NCBI RefSeq assembly: GCF_001007875.1
Contig: NZ_CP011412.1
Span: 1,612,001 to 1,676,000 of the forward strand
DNA length: 64,000 bases
Reading direction: 5' to 3'
Source of the DNA: Sedimenticola thiotaurini
GTDB taxonomy: Bacteria; Pseudomonadota; Gammaproteobacteria; Chromatiales; Chromatiaceae
Of the stretch, positions 16,313 to 24,413 are shown in pieces; the stretch's first letter is position 1, and each line of letters begins with the position of its first letter. Both the position numbers and the translations under genes were made by a program. The notes beneath the pieces were generated by a model. The model worked only from the letters and a program-made list of their open reading frames with translations. It made no database searches and was not told the origin of the DNA.

Positions 16313-16351
16313 AAAAAAGGGCCGTCCCCGTTACCGGAGCGGCCCTTTTTT
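16313..16351. terminator. Bidirectional terminator between FadL-type gene and dsrE2
   Basis: AAAAAAGGGCCG and CGGCCCTTTTTT flank a 15-nt loop. The A-run on one side and T-run on the other make it functional in both directions. On the minus strand it ends the rhd-tusA-dsrE2 transcript 18 bases after its stop codon. Confidence 0.85.
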
Positions 16352-16368
16352 ATTTCACAACAGCTGCT

Positions 16369-16848
16369 TCAGATATAGAGGCAGATATCGCTCTCACCGG
16401 CAAATTCGAAGAATCGGGCCGCACCCGCATATTCGATATTATCGATGAAATCCGCACTGTCCATATCAAACAGATCCACTGTCATCTGACACGCGATCAG
16501 CTTTACATCCGCTTCCTGGCAGAGTTCACGCAACTCTTCGAGCCCCGCAACACCCTTGTCGGCCATTTTCTTTTTCATCATCATGGTCATAACCGACTGC
16601 ATGCCAGGCAGTGCTGTACCCAGCACCGGGAACCACTTATCCATACCCAACGGCATCGGCATGCCCGGATTGCCCAAAGGCGTTACCTGCAGATCCAGCT
16701 TCTTGCGCAGCAACTGAAGACCATAGAAGGTAAAGAAGATCTCCACTTCATAACCAAGCGCCGCAGCAGTCGACGAAAGGATGAAAGGCGGATAAGCCCA
16801 ATCCAGTGACCCCTTGGTGGCAATAATGGCTAATTTTTTCGTTTCCAT
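16369..16848 (-). CDS. dsrE2: DsrE2-type sulfur-relay protein (DsrE/F/H-like family)
   Basis: 159 residues of the DsrE superfamily. The N-terminus KKLAIIATKGSLDWAYPPF is typical for the DsrE2 branch. The conserved cysteine sits in KLIACQMTVDLF (about residue 120), the position of the persulfide-carrying Cys in DsrE2. In sulfur oxidisers, Rhd, TusA and DsrE2 pass persulfide sulfur toward the Dsr or sHdr oxidation systems. A strong GGAGGA ribosome binding site precedes ATG 16848. It is the last gene of the rhd-tusA-dsrE2 unit, 44 bases after tusA. The Met-rich stretch MMMKKKMADKG (about 89-100) is notable. Confidence 0.9.
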   Translation of the reverse strand: METKKLAIIATKGSLDWAYPPFILSSTAAALGYEVEIFFTFYGLQLLRKKLDLQVTPLGNPGMPMPLGMDKWFPVLGTALPGMQSVMTMMMKKKMADKGVAGLEELRELCQEADVKLIACQMTVDLFDMDSADFIDNIEYAGAARFFEFAGESDICLYI

Positions 16849-16892
16849 CTGAATATCCTCCAGTGGATCAGTTTGTTATCCGAATCGCCGGA

Positions 16893-17123
16893 TCAGGACT
16901 TTTTGATCAGGAAGTGGAACTTGCCGCCTTCTTCACGGGACTCCAGCAGTTCGTTGCCGGTCTGCTTGGAGAAGGCCTCGAAATCTTTAACTGAACCGGG
17001 ATCGGTAGCGATAATGTGCAGAACCTTGCCTGCATCCATTGCCGTCAGACTCTTCTTAGCACGCAGAATAGGCAGTGGGCAGTTCAATCCGCTCGCATCC
17101 AATTCATCATCAAAATCAGCCAT
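16893..17123 (-). CDS. tusA: TusA-type sulfur carrier protein
   Basis: 76 residues, the full size of the family. The conserved CPxP motif occurs in LDASGLNCPLPILRAKKSL, and its cysteine carries the persulfide. The rest follows the two-layer alpha/beta TusA fold, with GKVLHIIATDPGSVKDFEAF. TusA accepts sulfur from rhodanese or cysteine desulfurase and hands it on to DsrE-type partners. It has a perfect AGGAGG-type site before ATG 17123 and sits between rhd and dsrE2 on the same strand, the arrangement known from Allochromatium and other sulfur oxidisers. Confidence 0.96.
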   Translation of the reverse strand: MADFDDELDASGLNCPLPILRAKKSLTAMDAGKVLHIIATDPGSVKDFEAFSKQTGNELLESREEGGKFHFLIKKS

Positions 17124-17226
17124 GTAAAACCTCCAGATTATTATGTTCGATTGTATTAAAATCAGTCATATCTTATATTCTAATCCTCGCTCAAACGCAA
17201 GTCCTTGCCGATCGAGGGGGTGTTAA

Positions 17227-17553
17227 TCAGCCGTAGGCAACCAGCTGATAACCGTGGCGCGCCCAATCGATGATCCCACCACGCAGATTAATCACATTAT
17301 CAAAGCCCTGCTGCATCAGATACTGACAGGCATGATAGGAGCGGGCACCACTGCGACAGTAGAGGACAATATCCTTGTCCGCAGAGAGTTCAGCGATTTT
17401 CAGCGGGATAAGATGCATCGGCAGGTGAGTTGAGTTCGGCAGCACACCGGCCACCACTTCCGCTTCACTGCGAATATCCAGCAGATAAAGCTCCTCATTA
17501 GCAGCAAGTCTGCTTTGAAGTTCCTGGGAGTTGATCTCTTTGACCACGCACAC
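17227..17553 (-). CDS. rhd: Single-domain rhodanese
   Basis: 108 residues, one rhodanese domain. The active-site loop CRSGARS (about residues 65-71, in DIVLYCRSGARSYHACQYL) carries the persulfide cysteine, and the C-terminal NLRGGIIDWARHGY is typical. It transfers sulfane sulfur and is the likely entry point of the relay to TusA and DsrE2. The start is a GTG; 17553 is taken, but a second GTG two codons later is equally possible. It is the first gene of the rhd-tusA-dsrE2 unit, and its upstream region is shared with divergent cysG. Confidence 0.92.
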   Translation of the reverse strand: MCVVKEINSQELQSRLAANEELYLLDIRSEAEVVAGVLPNSTHLPMHLIPLKIAELSADKDIVLYCRSGARSYHACQYLMQQGFDNVINLRGGIIDWARHGYQLVAYG

Positions 17554-17585
17554 ACTCTGAAATAATGATTAACCTAGTTCTTTAG

Positions 17586-17608
17586 TATATTATAGAATTA
17601 CTAATATA
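17586..17608. promoter_or_regulatory. AT-rich inverted repeat between rhd and cysG
   Basis: TATATTA and TAATATA are separated by 9 bases in an otherwise GC-rich genome, midway in the 170-base divergent region of rhd and cysG. It may be a regulator site or simply overlapping -10 regions. Confidence 0.35.
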
Positions 17609-17723
17609 TACAAGCCGGGGGTGGTTATTGTTCCACCCAAGACCACATGATAGAGTTCCGCCACATTGCATAAAAAGCGTGCTCAAACTCGCGGGCTCAA
17701 AAAAACGCTAGAGAAGGTAACTA

Positions 17724-19157
17724 ATGGATTTTTTTCCTATTTTTCTCGATATAAAAAACAGAACGAGCCTGGTGGTTGGCGGTGGCAGTGTAGCTGCCCG
17801 CAAAGTAACCCTGCTGCTGAAAGCGCAGGGCAAAATCCGGGTTGTCTCCCCCGAACTGTGTACCGAGTTACAGGATGCCGTTGAAAAGGGGCTGATTGAA
17901 CACCTTGCCCGGGAATTCCAGCGGGAAGATCTGGATGATGCCCATCTGGTCATAGCTGCCACCGATAATCTGCTGGTAAACCAACAGGTTTCCGAAGAGG
18001 CCAAGCGGCGACACCTGCCGGTCAATGTAGTGGATCAACCCGACCTCTGCACATTCATCACGCCGTCGATTATTGACCGCTCTCCGGTCGTGGCTGCTGT
18101 TTCAACCGGGGGGGCATCCCCGATCCTGGCCCGCCTGATCCGCAGCCGCCTGGAGACACTGATTCCAGCCGGTTACGGACGACTGGCCGAACTGGCCAAT
18201 CGCTTTCGGGATAAAGTCAAAGCACGCTTTCAGAACGCCACCGATCGCCGGCTGTTCTGGGAAAAAGTGTTACAGAGCGGCGTGGCTGAACGGGTCTTTT
18301 CCGGGCATATTGAGGAGGCCGATGCCGCCATGGAACGGGCGCTAACGGACGACCAGCCAGGTAAGGTCATGGGAGAAGTCTATCTGGTTGGCGGCGGGCC
18401 GGGTGATCCCGATCTGCTCACCTTCCGTGCCCTGCGACTGATGCAGCAGGCGGATGTGGTAGTTTACGACCGACTGGTCGCGGCGCCCGTATTGGAGATG
18501 ACCCGACGCGATGCGGAGCGGGTCTACGTAGGTAAAGAGCGGGATCACCACGCCATGCGCCAGGAGGAGATCAACCAGTTGCTGGTGGATCTGGCCAAAC
18601 AGGGTAAGCGGGTGGTTCGACTGAAAGGGGGTGACCCGTTCATATTCGGACGCGGTGGCGAGGAAATCGATACTCTTTCCGCCGAAGGCGTGCCCTTCCA
18701 GGTGGTCCCGGCCATTACCGCCGCATCCGGCTGTGCCGCCTATTCCGGCATTCCCCTGACGCACCGGGATTTCGCACAATCCGTGACCTTCGTCACCGGC
18801 CATCTGAAAGATGGCTCCATCAATCTCAACTGGAGCCAACTCGCCCAGCCAAATCAGACCGTGGTGTTCTACATGGGACTGGTCGGCCTGCCGGTGATTG
18901 TTAAGAAACTGATTGAGCACGGCGTATCACCGGATATGCCCATTGCCCTAATCCAACAGGGCACTACGGAGAAGCAGCGGGTGTTCACCGCTACCCTGGA
19001 CACCATCCAGGCAATTGTCGACCGGGAACAACCCCAACCACCGACCCTGATCATTGTAGGCGAGGTAGTCCAACTCCAGGAGAAACTGAGTTGGTATAAA
19101 TCACCGAAAGTGCCCCGCACCGGCGCCACCTCCCCCGCCGGCCCGGTCAGTGGATAG
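17724..19157 (+). CDS. cysG: Siroheme synthase CysG (dehydrogenase/ferrochelatase + uroporphyrinogen-III methyltransferase)
   Basis: 477 residues with both halves intact. The N-terminal precorrin-2 dehydrogenase/sirohydrochlorin ferrochelatase part (about 1-210) has the NAD-binding VVGGGSVAARK and DQPDLCTFITPSI. The C-terminal SUMT part (about 217-460) has VYLVGGGPGDPDLLT, VVYDRLVA and LKGGDPFIFGRGGEE. It makes siroheme for sulfite and nitrite reductases. In a dsr-using sulfur oxidiser it would supply DsrAB, which fits the neighbouring rhd-tusA-dsrE2. ATG 17724 has AGAAGG upstream. Confidence 0.97.
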   Translation: MDFFPIFLDIKNRTSLVVGGGSVAARKVTLLLKAQGKIRVVSPELCTELQDAVEKGLIEHLAREFQREDLDDAHLVIAATDNLLVNQQVSEEAKRRHLPVNVVDQPDLCTFITPSIIDRSPVVAAVSTGGASPILARLIRSRLETLIPAGYGRLAELANRFRDKVKARFQNATDRRLFWEKVLQSGVAERVFSGHIEEADAAMERALTDDQPGKVMGEVYLVGGGPGDPDLLTFRALRLMQQADVVVYDRLVAAPVLEMTRRDAERVYVGKERDHHAMRQEEINQLLVDLAKQGKRVVRLKGGDPFIFGRGGEEIDTLSAEGVPFQVVPAITAASGCAAYSGIPLTHRDFAQSVTFVTGHLKDGSINLNWSQLAQPNQTVVFYMGLVGLPVIVKKLIEHGVSPDMPIALIQQGTTEKQRVFTATLDTIQAIVDREQPQPPTLIIVGEVVQLQEKLSWYKSPKVPRTGATSPAGPVSG

Positions 19158-19248
19158 GAGAATCGGTGGATATGGTCGATTTATTGGTAGATGGTGGCTT
19201 CATCCTGATCATCGACCCCCATGTTCACTTTGACATAAAGGCAAACCC

Positions 19249-19779
19249 ATGAATAACGTAACCATCACACCGGATAACCCCTCCCTGCCCGCTCCGCTGG
19301 CACTGCCTTTGAGTCTGGTCCCCGGCACCACCTACAGCCATGCCATTGTCAAAGTGCTGAATAAACTGTTTGGTCCGGAATTGGCTGATGGTGAACTGGA
19401 CTTTCTGGACGGCAAAGTGATGCGCGTAGACGTGGTGGATGCCAGACTCCACTTCTGCATCACTCTTCGGGATGGTCAGCTGGCTGCGGCCGAAGCCAAT
19501 CGACCGCACGACCTGAGCATCGAGGGATCCATTTACGATTTTCTGCTACTTGCCACCCGACGTGAAGATGCTGATACCCTGTTTTTTAATCGCCGCCTAA
19601 GACTCGGAGGGGACACGGAGTTGGGACTCTATGTCAAAAACTTCCTCGATGCACTGGAGCTCGAAGGCCGGATCGGGCCGTTTATCAAACTGATGAATGG
19701 GGTCACCTCCCTGATTGGACAGATCTCAAGCCTGCCCAAACCCCGCCTGCCGTTCCCAGGACTGGGCAGACGTAACTGA
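19249..19779 (+). CDS. ubiT: Ubiquinone biosynthesis accessory factor UbiT (SCP2 domain)
   Basis: 176 residues containing an SCP2 lipid-binding domain (about 45-140), with the family pattern NRPHDLSIEGSIYDFLLLAT and LFFNRRLRLGGDTELGLYVK. In E. coli UbiT works with UbiU and UbiV in O2-independent ubiquinone synthesis and is thought to bind the hydrophobic intermediates. Here ubiT converges on ubiV with only 34 bases between the stop codons, so all three genes for the anaerobic route are together. Confidence 0.93.
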   Translation: MNNVTITPDNPSLPAPLALPLSLVPGTTYSHAIVKVLNKLFGPELADGELDFLDGKVMRVDVVDARLHFCITLRDGQLAAAEANRPHDLSIEGSIYDFLLLATRREDADTLFFNRRLRLGGDTELGLYVKNFLDALELEGRIGPFIKLMNGVTSLIGQISSLPKPRLPFPGLGRRN

Positions 19780-19813
19780 GGCGCTCAATTCCAACCGGGA
19801 TATAACAGTGACG

Positions 19814-20734
19814 TTACAGCAACGCCCTGGCAGCCGCCTGGGCGCGGTTCTCCATCCCTGCGTCTCCGTGCCAGTAACCATTACATGAGCCAACCGGCAC
19901 CAGTCGCTCCAACCGGGTAACAGCGGCTTCCCGCTCGATTTCTCCCTTCAGGCAGCCGCTGAACAGTTCAATCACCTTGGCTGTATGATTGGCCTGGGGA
20001 CTGATGCGCAACACATCCACATCCAACTCCCGCACCTGATCCAGATCAGGCAACAGATTGAAGGTGTGGGCGGACTGGGTCTGAATACCGTTCAGGGCAA
20101 GGAAACGGGTATCGTCCTGGGCTGACAGGGTCAATCCATCGGGAAAATCGAGACAGCGATACTGGCAATCGTCTTTCGGCAGGTTAAAGGCACGGGCGGT
20201 AAAGCAGCGGGCCGAGTAGGCCAGTGGCAAGCGGCCAAAGGCGAACAACTCGGTCTCCACACCCTCGGGCCGTGACGACTGCATGCTCTTAAGTGTCTCC
20301 CTGGACAGTTCAACCGGAAACACCCAACGCTTAAGCCCTTGCCTGGCCAATAACGCCAGGGTCCTGTCGTTGTAGATATTCACACTGTGGCCGGCAACAA
20401 ACGGCTTTCCGCGCATCAGTTGCACCGCCCCCATGTCGTTGGCCTCCACCATGTGCCTGCCGTTTTCGCACAGTCGACGCAAGCGCTTCAGTTCTGACTC
20501 AGCTTCCAACAACGCCAGCGTGGAAAACACCACCTCCTTGCCGGCCTCAGTCAGTCGCTCCGCCAATGCAAACCAGTCATCCGTCCGCATCAGGCTGCGC
20601 TTCGAGCAGACGGTCTCCCCAAGATAGATAATATCCACCGGCGAGGCTGCCATCTCTTCATAGAATTCAAGCAACTGGTCTTTGGCCCAGTAATAAAGCA
20701 CCGGTCCAAGGGAGAGTTTCGGCTGTTTATTCAT
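19814..20734 (-). CDS. ubiV: O2-independent ubiquinone hydroxylation protein UbiV (U32 family)
   Basis: 306 residues of the U32 peptidase-like family. Four cysteines stand where UbiV ligates its 4Fe-4S cluster: Cys43 (GETVCSKR), Cys177 (ARCFTAR), Cys190 and Cys194 (KDDCQYRC). With UbiU it forms a heterodimer that hydroxylates ubiquinone precursors without O2, using prephenate as the oxygen donor in E. coli. It lies 15 bases downstream of ubiU on the same strand. Confidence 0.95.
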   Translation of the reverse strand: MNKQPKLSLGPVLYYWAKDQLLEFYEEMAASPVDIIYLGETVCSKRSLMRTDDWFALAERLTEAGKEVVFSTLALLEAESELKRLRRLCENGRHMVEANDMGAVQLMRGKPFVAGHSVNIYNDRTLALLARQGLKRWVFPVELSRETLKSMQSSRPEGVETELFAFGRLPLAYSARCFTARAFNLPKDDCQYRCLDFPDGLTLSAQDDTRFLALNGIQTQSAHTFNLLPDLDQVRELDVDVLRISPQANHTAKVIELFSGCLKGEIEREAAVTRLERLVPVGSCNGYWHGDAGMENRAQAAARALL

Positions 20735-20749
20735 AATGTCAGAGACCTT

Positions 20750-21745
20750 TTACTGCCAGGGGCGACTATAAGCGCCAAGAGTGGTTTGCGTCCCTTCCGA
20801 TACCTTGCCGAGTTCAGCCATCCATTCCGCCTGCGGCCGATAGTTATCCGGATCCCGTTGACAGGCATCCAGCGCAGCACGCCAGACCCTAGTCACCTGC
20901 TGCACGTAAACCGGGCTGCGCTGGCGCCCCTCGATCTTGATGGCGGCAATACCGGACGCCTGCAGTTGAGGCAGCAGTTCCAGGGTATTGAGACTGGTTG
21001 GCTCCTCCATGGCATGGTAGGTATTACCCCCCACACTGAAGCTTCCCTTACAGAGGGTTGGATAGCCCGCATTCTCCCCTTTGGCAAAACGATCAATCAG
21101 CACCCCACCCAATCGGGTCTCCAGGCCGTCCGCAGTCTCCCGCCACTCCACATGGCTGGCTGGCGAACAGGCGCCGTAGGTATTGGGGGATCGGCCGGTT
21201 GCATAGGATGAGAGAATACAGCGCCCCTCCACCATGACACAGAGGCTACCGAATCCGAACACCTCGATCTCCACCGGACTGTGGTTGACCACGTGTTGAA
21301 CCTGGGCCAGGGAGAGTACCCGGGGCAGAACAGCCCGACGGATACCAAAGTTATCTTTGTAGAACTGCAGCGCTTCATAATTGGTGGCAGAGCCCTGCAC
21401 CGAGAGATGCAGGTTCAGTTCAGGATAGCGGTTGGCGGCATAGTCGAGCACACCGATGTCTGCTGCGATCATTGCATCAACCCCCAGTTCCGCGGCCTGA
21501 TCCACCGCGTTTTGCCAGCGGCTCCAACCATCCGGTTGAGGATAGGTGTTCAGCGCGAGAAACACCCTGACCCCGCGTTGGCGGGCATAAGCAATACCTT
21601 CTGCTATCTTGGCTGGACCAAAATTGAGGCCGGCAAAATGACGTGCGTTGGTGTCATCACGAAAACCGAAATAGACTGCATCGGCACCGTTGTCGACTGC
21701 GGCTTTAAGAGAAGGCAGATTACCGGCTGGGCATACTAATTCCAT
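20750..21745 (-). CDS. ubiU: O2-independent ubiquinone hydroxylation protein UbiU (U32 family)
   Basis: 331 residues from ATG 21745. The frame extends 34 codons upstream, but MELVCPAGNLPSLKAAVDNG is the conserved UbiU N-terminus, so the internal start is chosen. DAVYFGFRDDTNARHFAGLN and the cluster cysteines in FGSLCVMVEGRC, YGACSP and PTLCKGSF mark the 4Fe-4S site. It is the partner of UbiV in anaerobic ubiquinone synthesis. Together with two FNR-type regulators nearby this supports growth without oxygen using quinone-linked respiration. Confidence 0.95.
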   Translation of the reverse strand: MELVCPAGNLPSLKAAVDNGADAVYFGFRDDTNARHFAGLNFGPAKIAEGIAYARQRGVRVFLALNTYPQPDGWSRWQNAVDQAAELGVDAMIAADIGVLDYAANRYPELNLHLSVQGSATNYEALQFYKDNFGIRRAVLPRVLSLAQVQHVVNHSPVEIEVFGFGSLCVMVEGRCILSSYATGRSPNTYGACSPASHVEWRETADGLETRLGGVLIDRFAKGENAGYPTLCKGSFSVGGNTYHAMEEPTSLNTLELLPQLQASGIAAIKIEGRQRSPVYVQQVTRVWRAALDACQRDPDNYRPQAEWMAELGKVSEGTQTTLGAYSRPWQ

Positions 21746-22005
21746 CGATTTAGTCACTCGGGCAGGGTGGAACGGGACAGGATCAATGCCGCTGAGGTGA
21801 TGATCGACACACTCGCCATGCATCGATCCGCAGCTTTCACACAGCAATATTACCCATCTATTTGTGGGCTAATTATCCCCGCTCCGACGCCTTATTAACA
21901 ACCCTTAAATCGTACGGGTTTAGACCATATTTCTGTTGTTAATCCCATCACCTTGGCCCGGTCGCCAGATAACGGTATGCTGCCCGGCACTGGCGGCCGG
22001 CAATC

Positions 22006-22404
22006 ATGATTATGATCTACTACTGGATAAAAACGCTGCACATCAGCACAGTGACCTTCACTATCGGCTTTTTCACACTGCGCTTTGTGTGGATGCTGAA
22101 CCGGTCACGACTGTTTAATCATCGTTGGGTGCGGCTGATATCCCAGATCAACGACACCCTGCTGCTGCTCGCAGGCATAGCTCTGGCGGTGATGAGCCGA
22201 CAGTACCCGATCGCAGCCCCCTGGCTGACAGCCAAACTGGCGGCCCTGTTGCTCTACATAATATTTGGGATGTTCGCCTTTAAATGGGCCAGATCAAGGA
22301 GTAACCGGGTGCTGTTCGGTCTGCTGGCGCTGCTTACGGTCAGTTATATCGTGGCGGTTGCCCTTACCCGGACGCCACAACCCTGGAAGTATCTGCTCAG
22401 TTAG
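22006..22404 (+). CDS. SirB2-family inner membrane protein
   Basis: 132 residues with four transmembrane helices (about 10-28, 48-63, 73-92 and 102-119). The N-terminal pattern YYWIKTLHISTVTFTIGFF matches the SirB2 family, small membrane proteins of unknown biochemical role. ATG 22006 is kept; the in-frame ATG at 22012 is also possible. It is convergent with the FNR-like gene, whose stop lies 15 bases away. Confidence 0.8.
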   Translation: MIMIYYWIKTLHISTVTFTIGFFTLRFVWMLNRSRLFNHRWVRLISQINDTLLLLAGIALAVMSRQYPIAAPWLTAKLAALLLYIIFGMFAFKWARSRSNRVLFGLLALLTVSYIVAVALTRTPQPWKYLLS

Positions 22405-22419
22405 CCGGCATCAATTCAC

Positions 22420-23178
22420 TTAATGCTCGGCGATCTCACGCAACCCCTCCAGATCCAGCAGGCGCAGACGTTTATGGCGTAGCTGTATCAGCCCACTCTT
22501 CTGGAAACGGGTAAATACGCGACTGACTGTCTCACTGGCCAAGCCTAAATAACTGCCAATATCACTTCTCGACATGCCGATCTGGAACTCCAACTGGCGC
22601 ATGCCACGGGCACGAAGCCGCCGCGTCAGGTTAAGCAGAAATCCAGCCAGGCGCTGATCAGCACTCTGATGGATCAGGGTCGTGATCAATTGGTGATTGA
22701 ATGCCACTTCCGTACTGAGCATTTTGATAATGCCCTGCTGCAGCTCTTCCAACAGATAGCCGGTATCCGCAAGCGATTCCATTCTCAGTTCACATACACT
22801 GCTGTCCTGCAGTGCTCTGGCTGTATAGGGGTAGCGCAGACCGGATAGCCCCTCCATACCGATCAATTCACCAATGACGTGGAATCCCACCACCTGATCC
22901 TGCCCCGAAGCCTTGGGAACATAGGTCTTAAATGAACCGGACTTGACTGCAAAAACCGACCGGAACTTATCGTCTTTCAAGAAAATGGTCTCACCGCGAG
23001 CCACCTTTCGACGCCGGAGCAGCACCCCTTCCGGGACATTACTTCCCTCCTCGGCATACTCGAGGATGGAGCACATCGGATCCAGACCGCAATCCTGACA
23101 AGCCACTTCACCCGGTGCTGGTTTCTCCGGCTCCCGTCTACGCCCAATCTGGGGAATCTGCTTTTTCACTATGTTCAT
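22420..23178 (-). CDS. FNR-type Fe-S transcriptional regulator (paralogue of the 37530 FNR)
   Basis: 252 residues (ATG 23178; the TTG one codon earlier is rejected). The N-terminal CQDCGLDPMC gives three cysteines with the FNR spacing (27, 30 and 36 in this numbering), and a fourth, about residue 129, lies in SSVCELRM. This is the complete ligand set for an O2-labile 4Fe-4S cluster. The recognition helix LASETVSRVFTRFQKSGLI has the E-x-x-S-R pattern that reads TTGAT half-sites. Residues 7-26 are a basic, proline-containing extension absent from the second FNR. A near-perfect 18-bp palindrome sits just upstream at 23188-23205. Confidence 0.92.
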   Translation of the reverse strand: MNIVKKQIPQIGRRREPEKPAPGEVACQDCGLDPMCSILEYAEEGSNVPEGVLLRRRKVARGETIFLKDDKFRSVFAVKSGSFKTYVPKASGQDQVVGFHVIGELIGMEGLSGLRYPYTARALQDSSVCELRMESLADTGYLLEELQQGIIKMLSTEVAFNHQLITTLIHQSADQRLAGFLLNLTRRLRARGMRQLEFQIGMSRSDIGSYLGLASETVSRVFTRFQKSGLIQLRHKRLRLLDLEGLREIAEH

Positions 23179-23187
23179 CAATATGGC

Positions 23188-23205
23188 TCAATCACCGGTG
23201 GTTGA
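23188..23205. promoter_or_regulatory. Near-perfect palindrome upstream of the FNR paralogue
   Basis: TCAATCACC/GGTGGTTGA is a gapless inverted repeat with one mismatch per arm, starting 10 bases before the ATG. It overlaps the expected ribosome-binding region, so it could be an autorepressor site or a translational hairpin. Confidence 0.4.
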
Positions 23206-23323
23206 ATGCATCTCCTGTCGGATACCCTAATATACCGTTTATAGCAACAATGTTCATTATCCCGCCCAAATTGGTCAGGAATAACCGTTGAAGATTACCG
23301 GGAATCACCACACTTGACGAATA

Positions 23324-23362
23324 GCCCCGGTCTCCCGGATAGAAATTTCCAGGGAGAGGGGC
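23324..23362 (-). terminator. Hairpin downstream of rpoS
   Basis: GCCCC and TCTCCC pair with GGGAGA and GGGGC around a 15-nt loop with a 2-base bulge, 29 bases after the rpoS stop. No clean T-run follows, so termination may be partial or the structure may protect the mRNA end. Confidence 0.4.
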
Positions 23363-23391
23363 CAATCGCTGAAAAACATCGCAGACCTTGC

Positions 23392-24366
23392 CTACTTGAA
23401 TAGTGCTTCTACAGAAAACCCATCCTTTTCCAGAATTCCACGCAGCCGTTTCAGGGCATCCATCTGAATCTGCCGGACCCGCTCCCGGGTCACCCCCAAT
23501 TCGTTGGCGACCTGCTCCAGAGTGGCATTTTCATACCCGTGCAGACCAAAGCGCCGCTCAACCACTTCCCGTTGCTTATCGTTCAGCTTATCAAGCCACT
23601 CGTCCAGATTAGCCGTCATACCCTCGGCCTGGAGGCTGTCGGACGGATCTTCAGACTGGACGTCGGGAATCGTATCCAGCAGGGGTTTATCGGCGTTCTT
23701 GCCATAGGGTGTGTCAACAGAGGTGATCCGTTCGTTCAGACCCAGCATATGCTTCACTTCATCAATGGGCTTATCGAGCAGTTCGGCAATCTCATCCGCC
23801 GTCGGTTCATGATCGAGCATCTGGGTCAGTTTTCGGGCCGCCCGCAGATAGACATTGATCTCTTTGACAACGTGGATGGGTAAACGGATGGTGCGGGTCT
23901 GATTCATGATCGCCCGCTCAATGGTCTGTCTTATCCACCAGGTGGCGTAGGTGGAAAAGCGGAAGCCCCGCTCCGGATCAAACTTCTCCACTGCCCGAAT
24001 CAGACCGAGATTACCCTCTTCGATCAGATCCAGCAGCGCCAGACCACGGTTCATGTAACGTCGTGCAATCTTCACCACCAGGCGCAGATTGCTCTCTATC
24101 ATGTGCTGACGGGCGGAGACATCACCTTTCTGCGCCTGCCTGGCCAGGGTCACCTCCTCTTCTGCTGTTAACAGCTTTGAGGCGCCAATTTCGCTCAGAT
24201 AGAGCCGGGTTGCATCCATCTGGGATACCTGACCGGAGGTACTCTCAGTTTCAGCAACTACCGATATATCCCTGTTCTTGGTACGTTTTACCCGGTTTGT
24301 TCCCCCCCGGGAATTAGTAAGACTGCTGTCATCCTCGCTTTTATTACCCGACTGCCGTTTGACCAT
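23392..24366 (-). CDS. rpoS: RNA polymerase sigma factor RpoS
   Basis: 324 residues, near the usual RpoS length. Region 1.2 (about 48-80, with [12 protein letters not shown]) is followed by region 2 with [20 protein letters not shown] and [18 protein letters not shown]. Region 3 has [15 protein letters not shown], and region 4 has [20 protein letters not shown]. RpoS controls the stationary-phase and general stress response. Its position after nlpD is the standard gammaproteobacterial arrangement, and in relatives the main rpoS promoter lies inside nlpD. A strong GGAGGA ribosome binding site precedes ATG 24366. Confidence 0.98.
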   Translation of the reverse strand: MVKRQSGNKSEDDSSLTNSRGGTNRVKRTKNRDISVVAETESTSGQVSQMDATRLYLSEIGASKLLTAEEEVTLARQAQKGDVSARQHMIESNLRLVVKIARRYMNRGLALLDLIEEGNLGLIRAVEKFDPERGFRFSTYATWWIRQTIERAIMNQTRTIRLPIHVVKEINVYLRAARKLTQMLDHEPTADEIAELLDKPIDEVKHMLGLNERITSVDTPYGKNADKPLLDTIPDVQSEDPSDSLQAEGMTANLDEWLDKLNDKQREVVERRFGLHGYENATLEQVANELGVTRERVRQIQMDALKRLRGILEKDGFSVEALFK

Positions 24367-24413
24367 TTAAATCCTCCTTGTGCACATCCTGATGGATATG
24401 ACCACCTGCAGAA

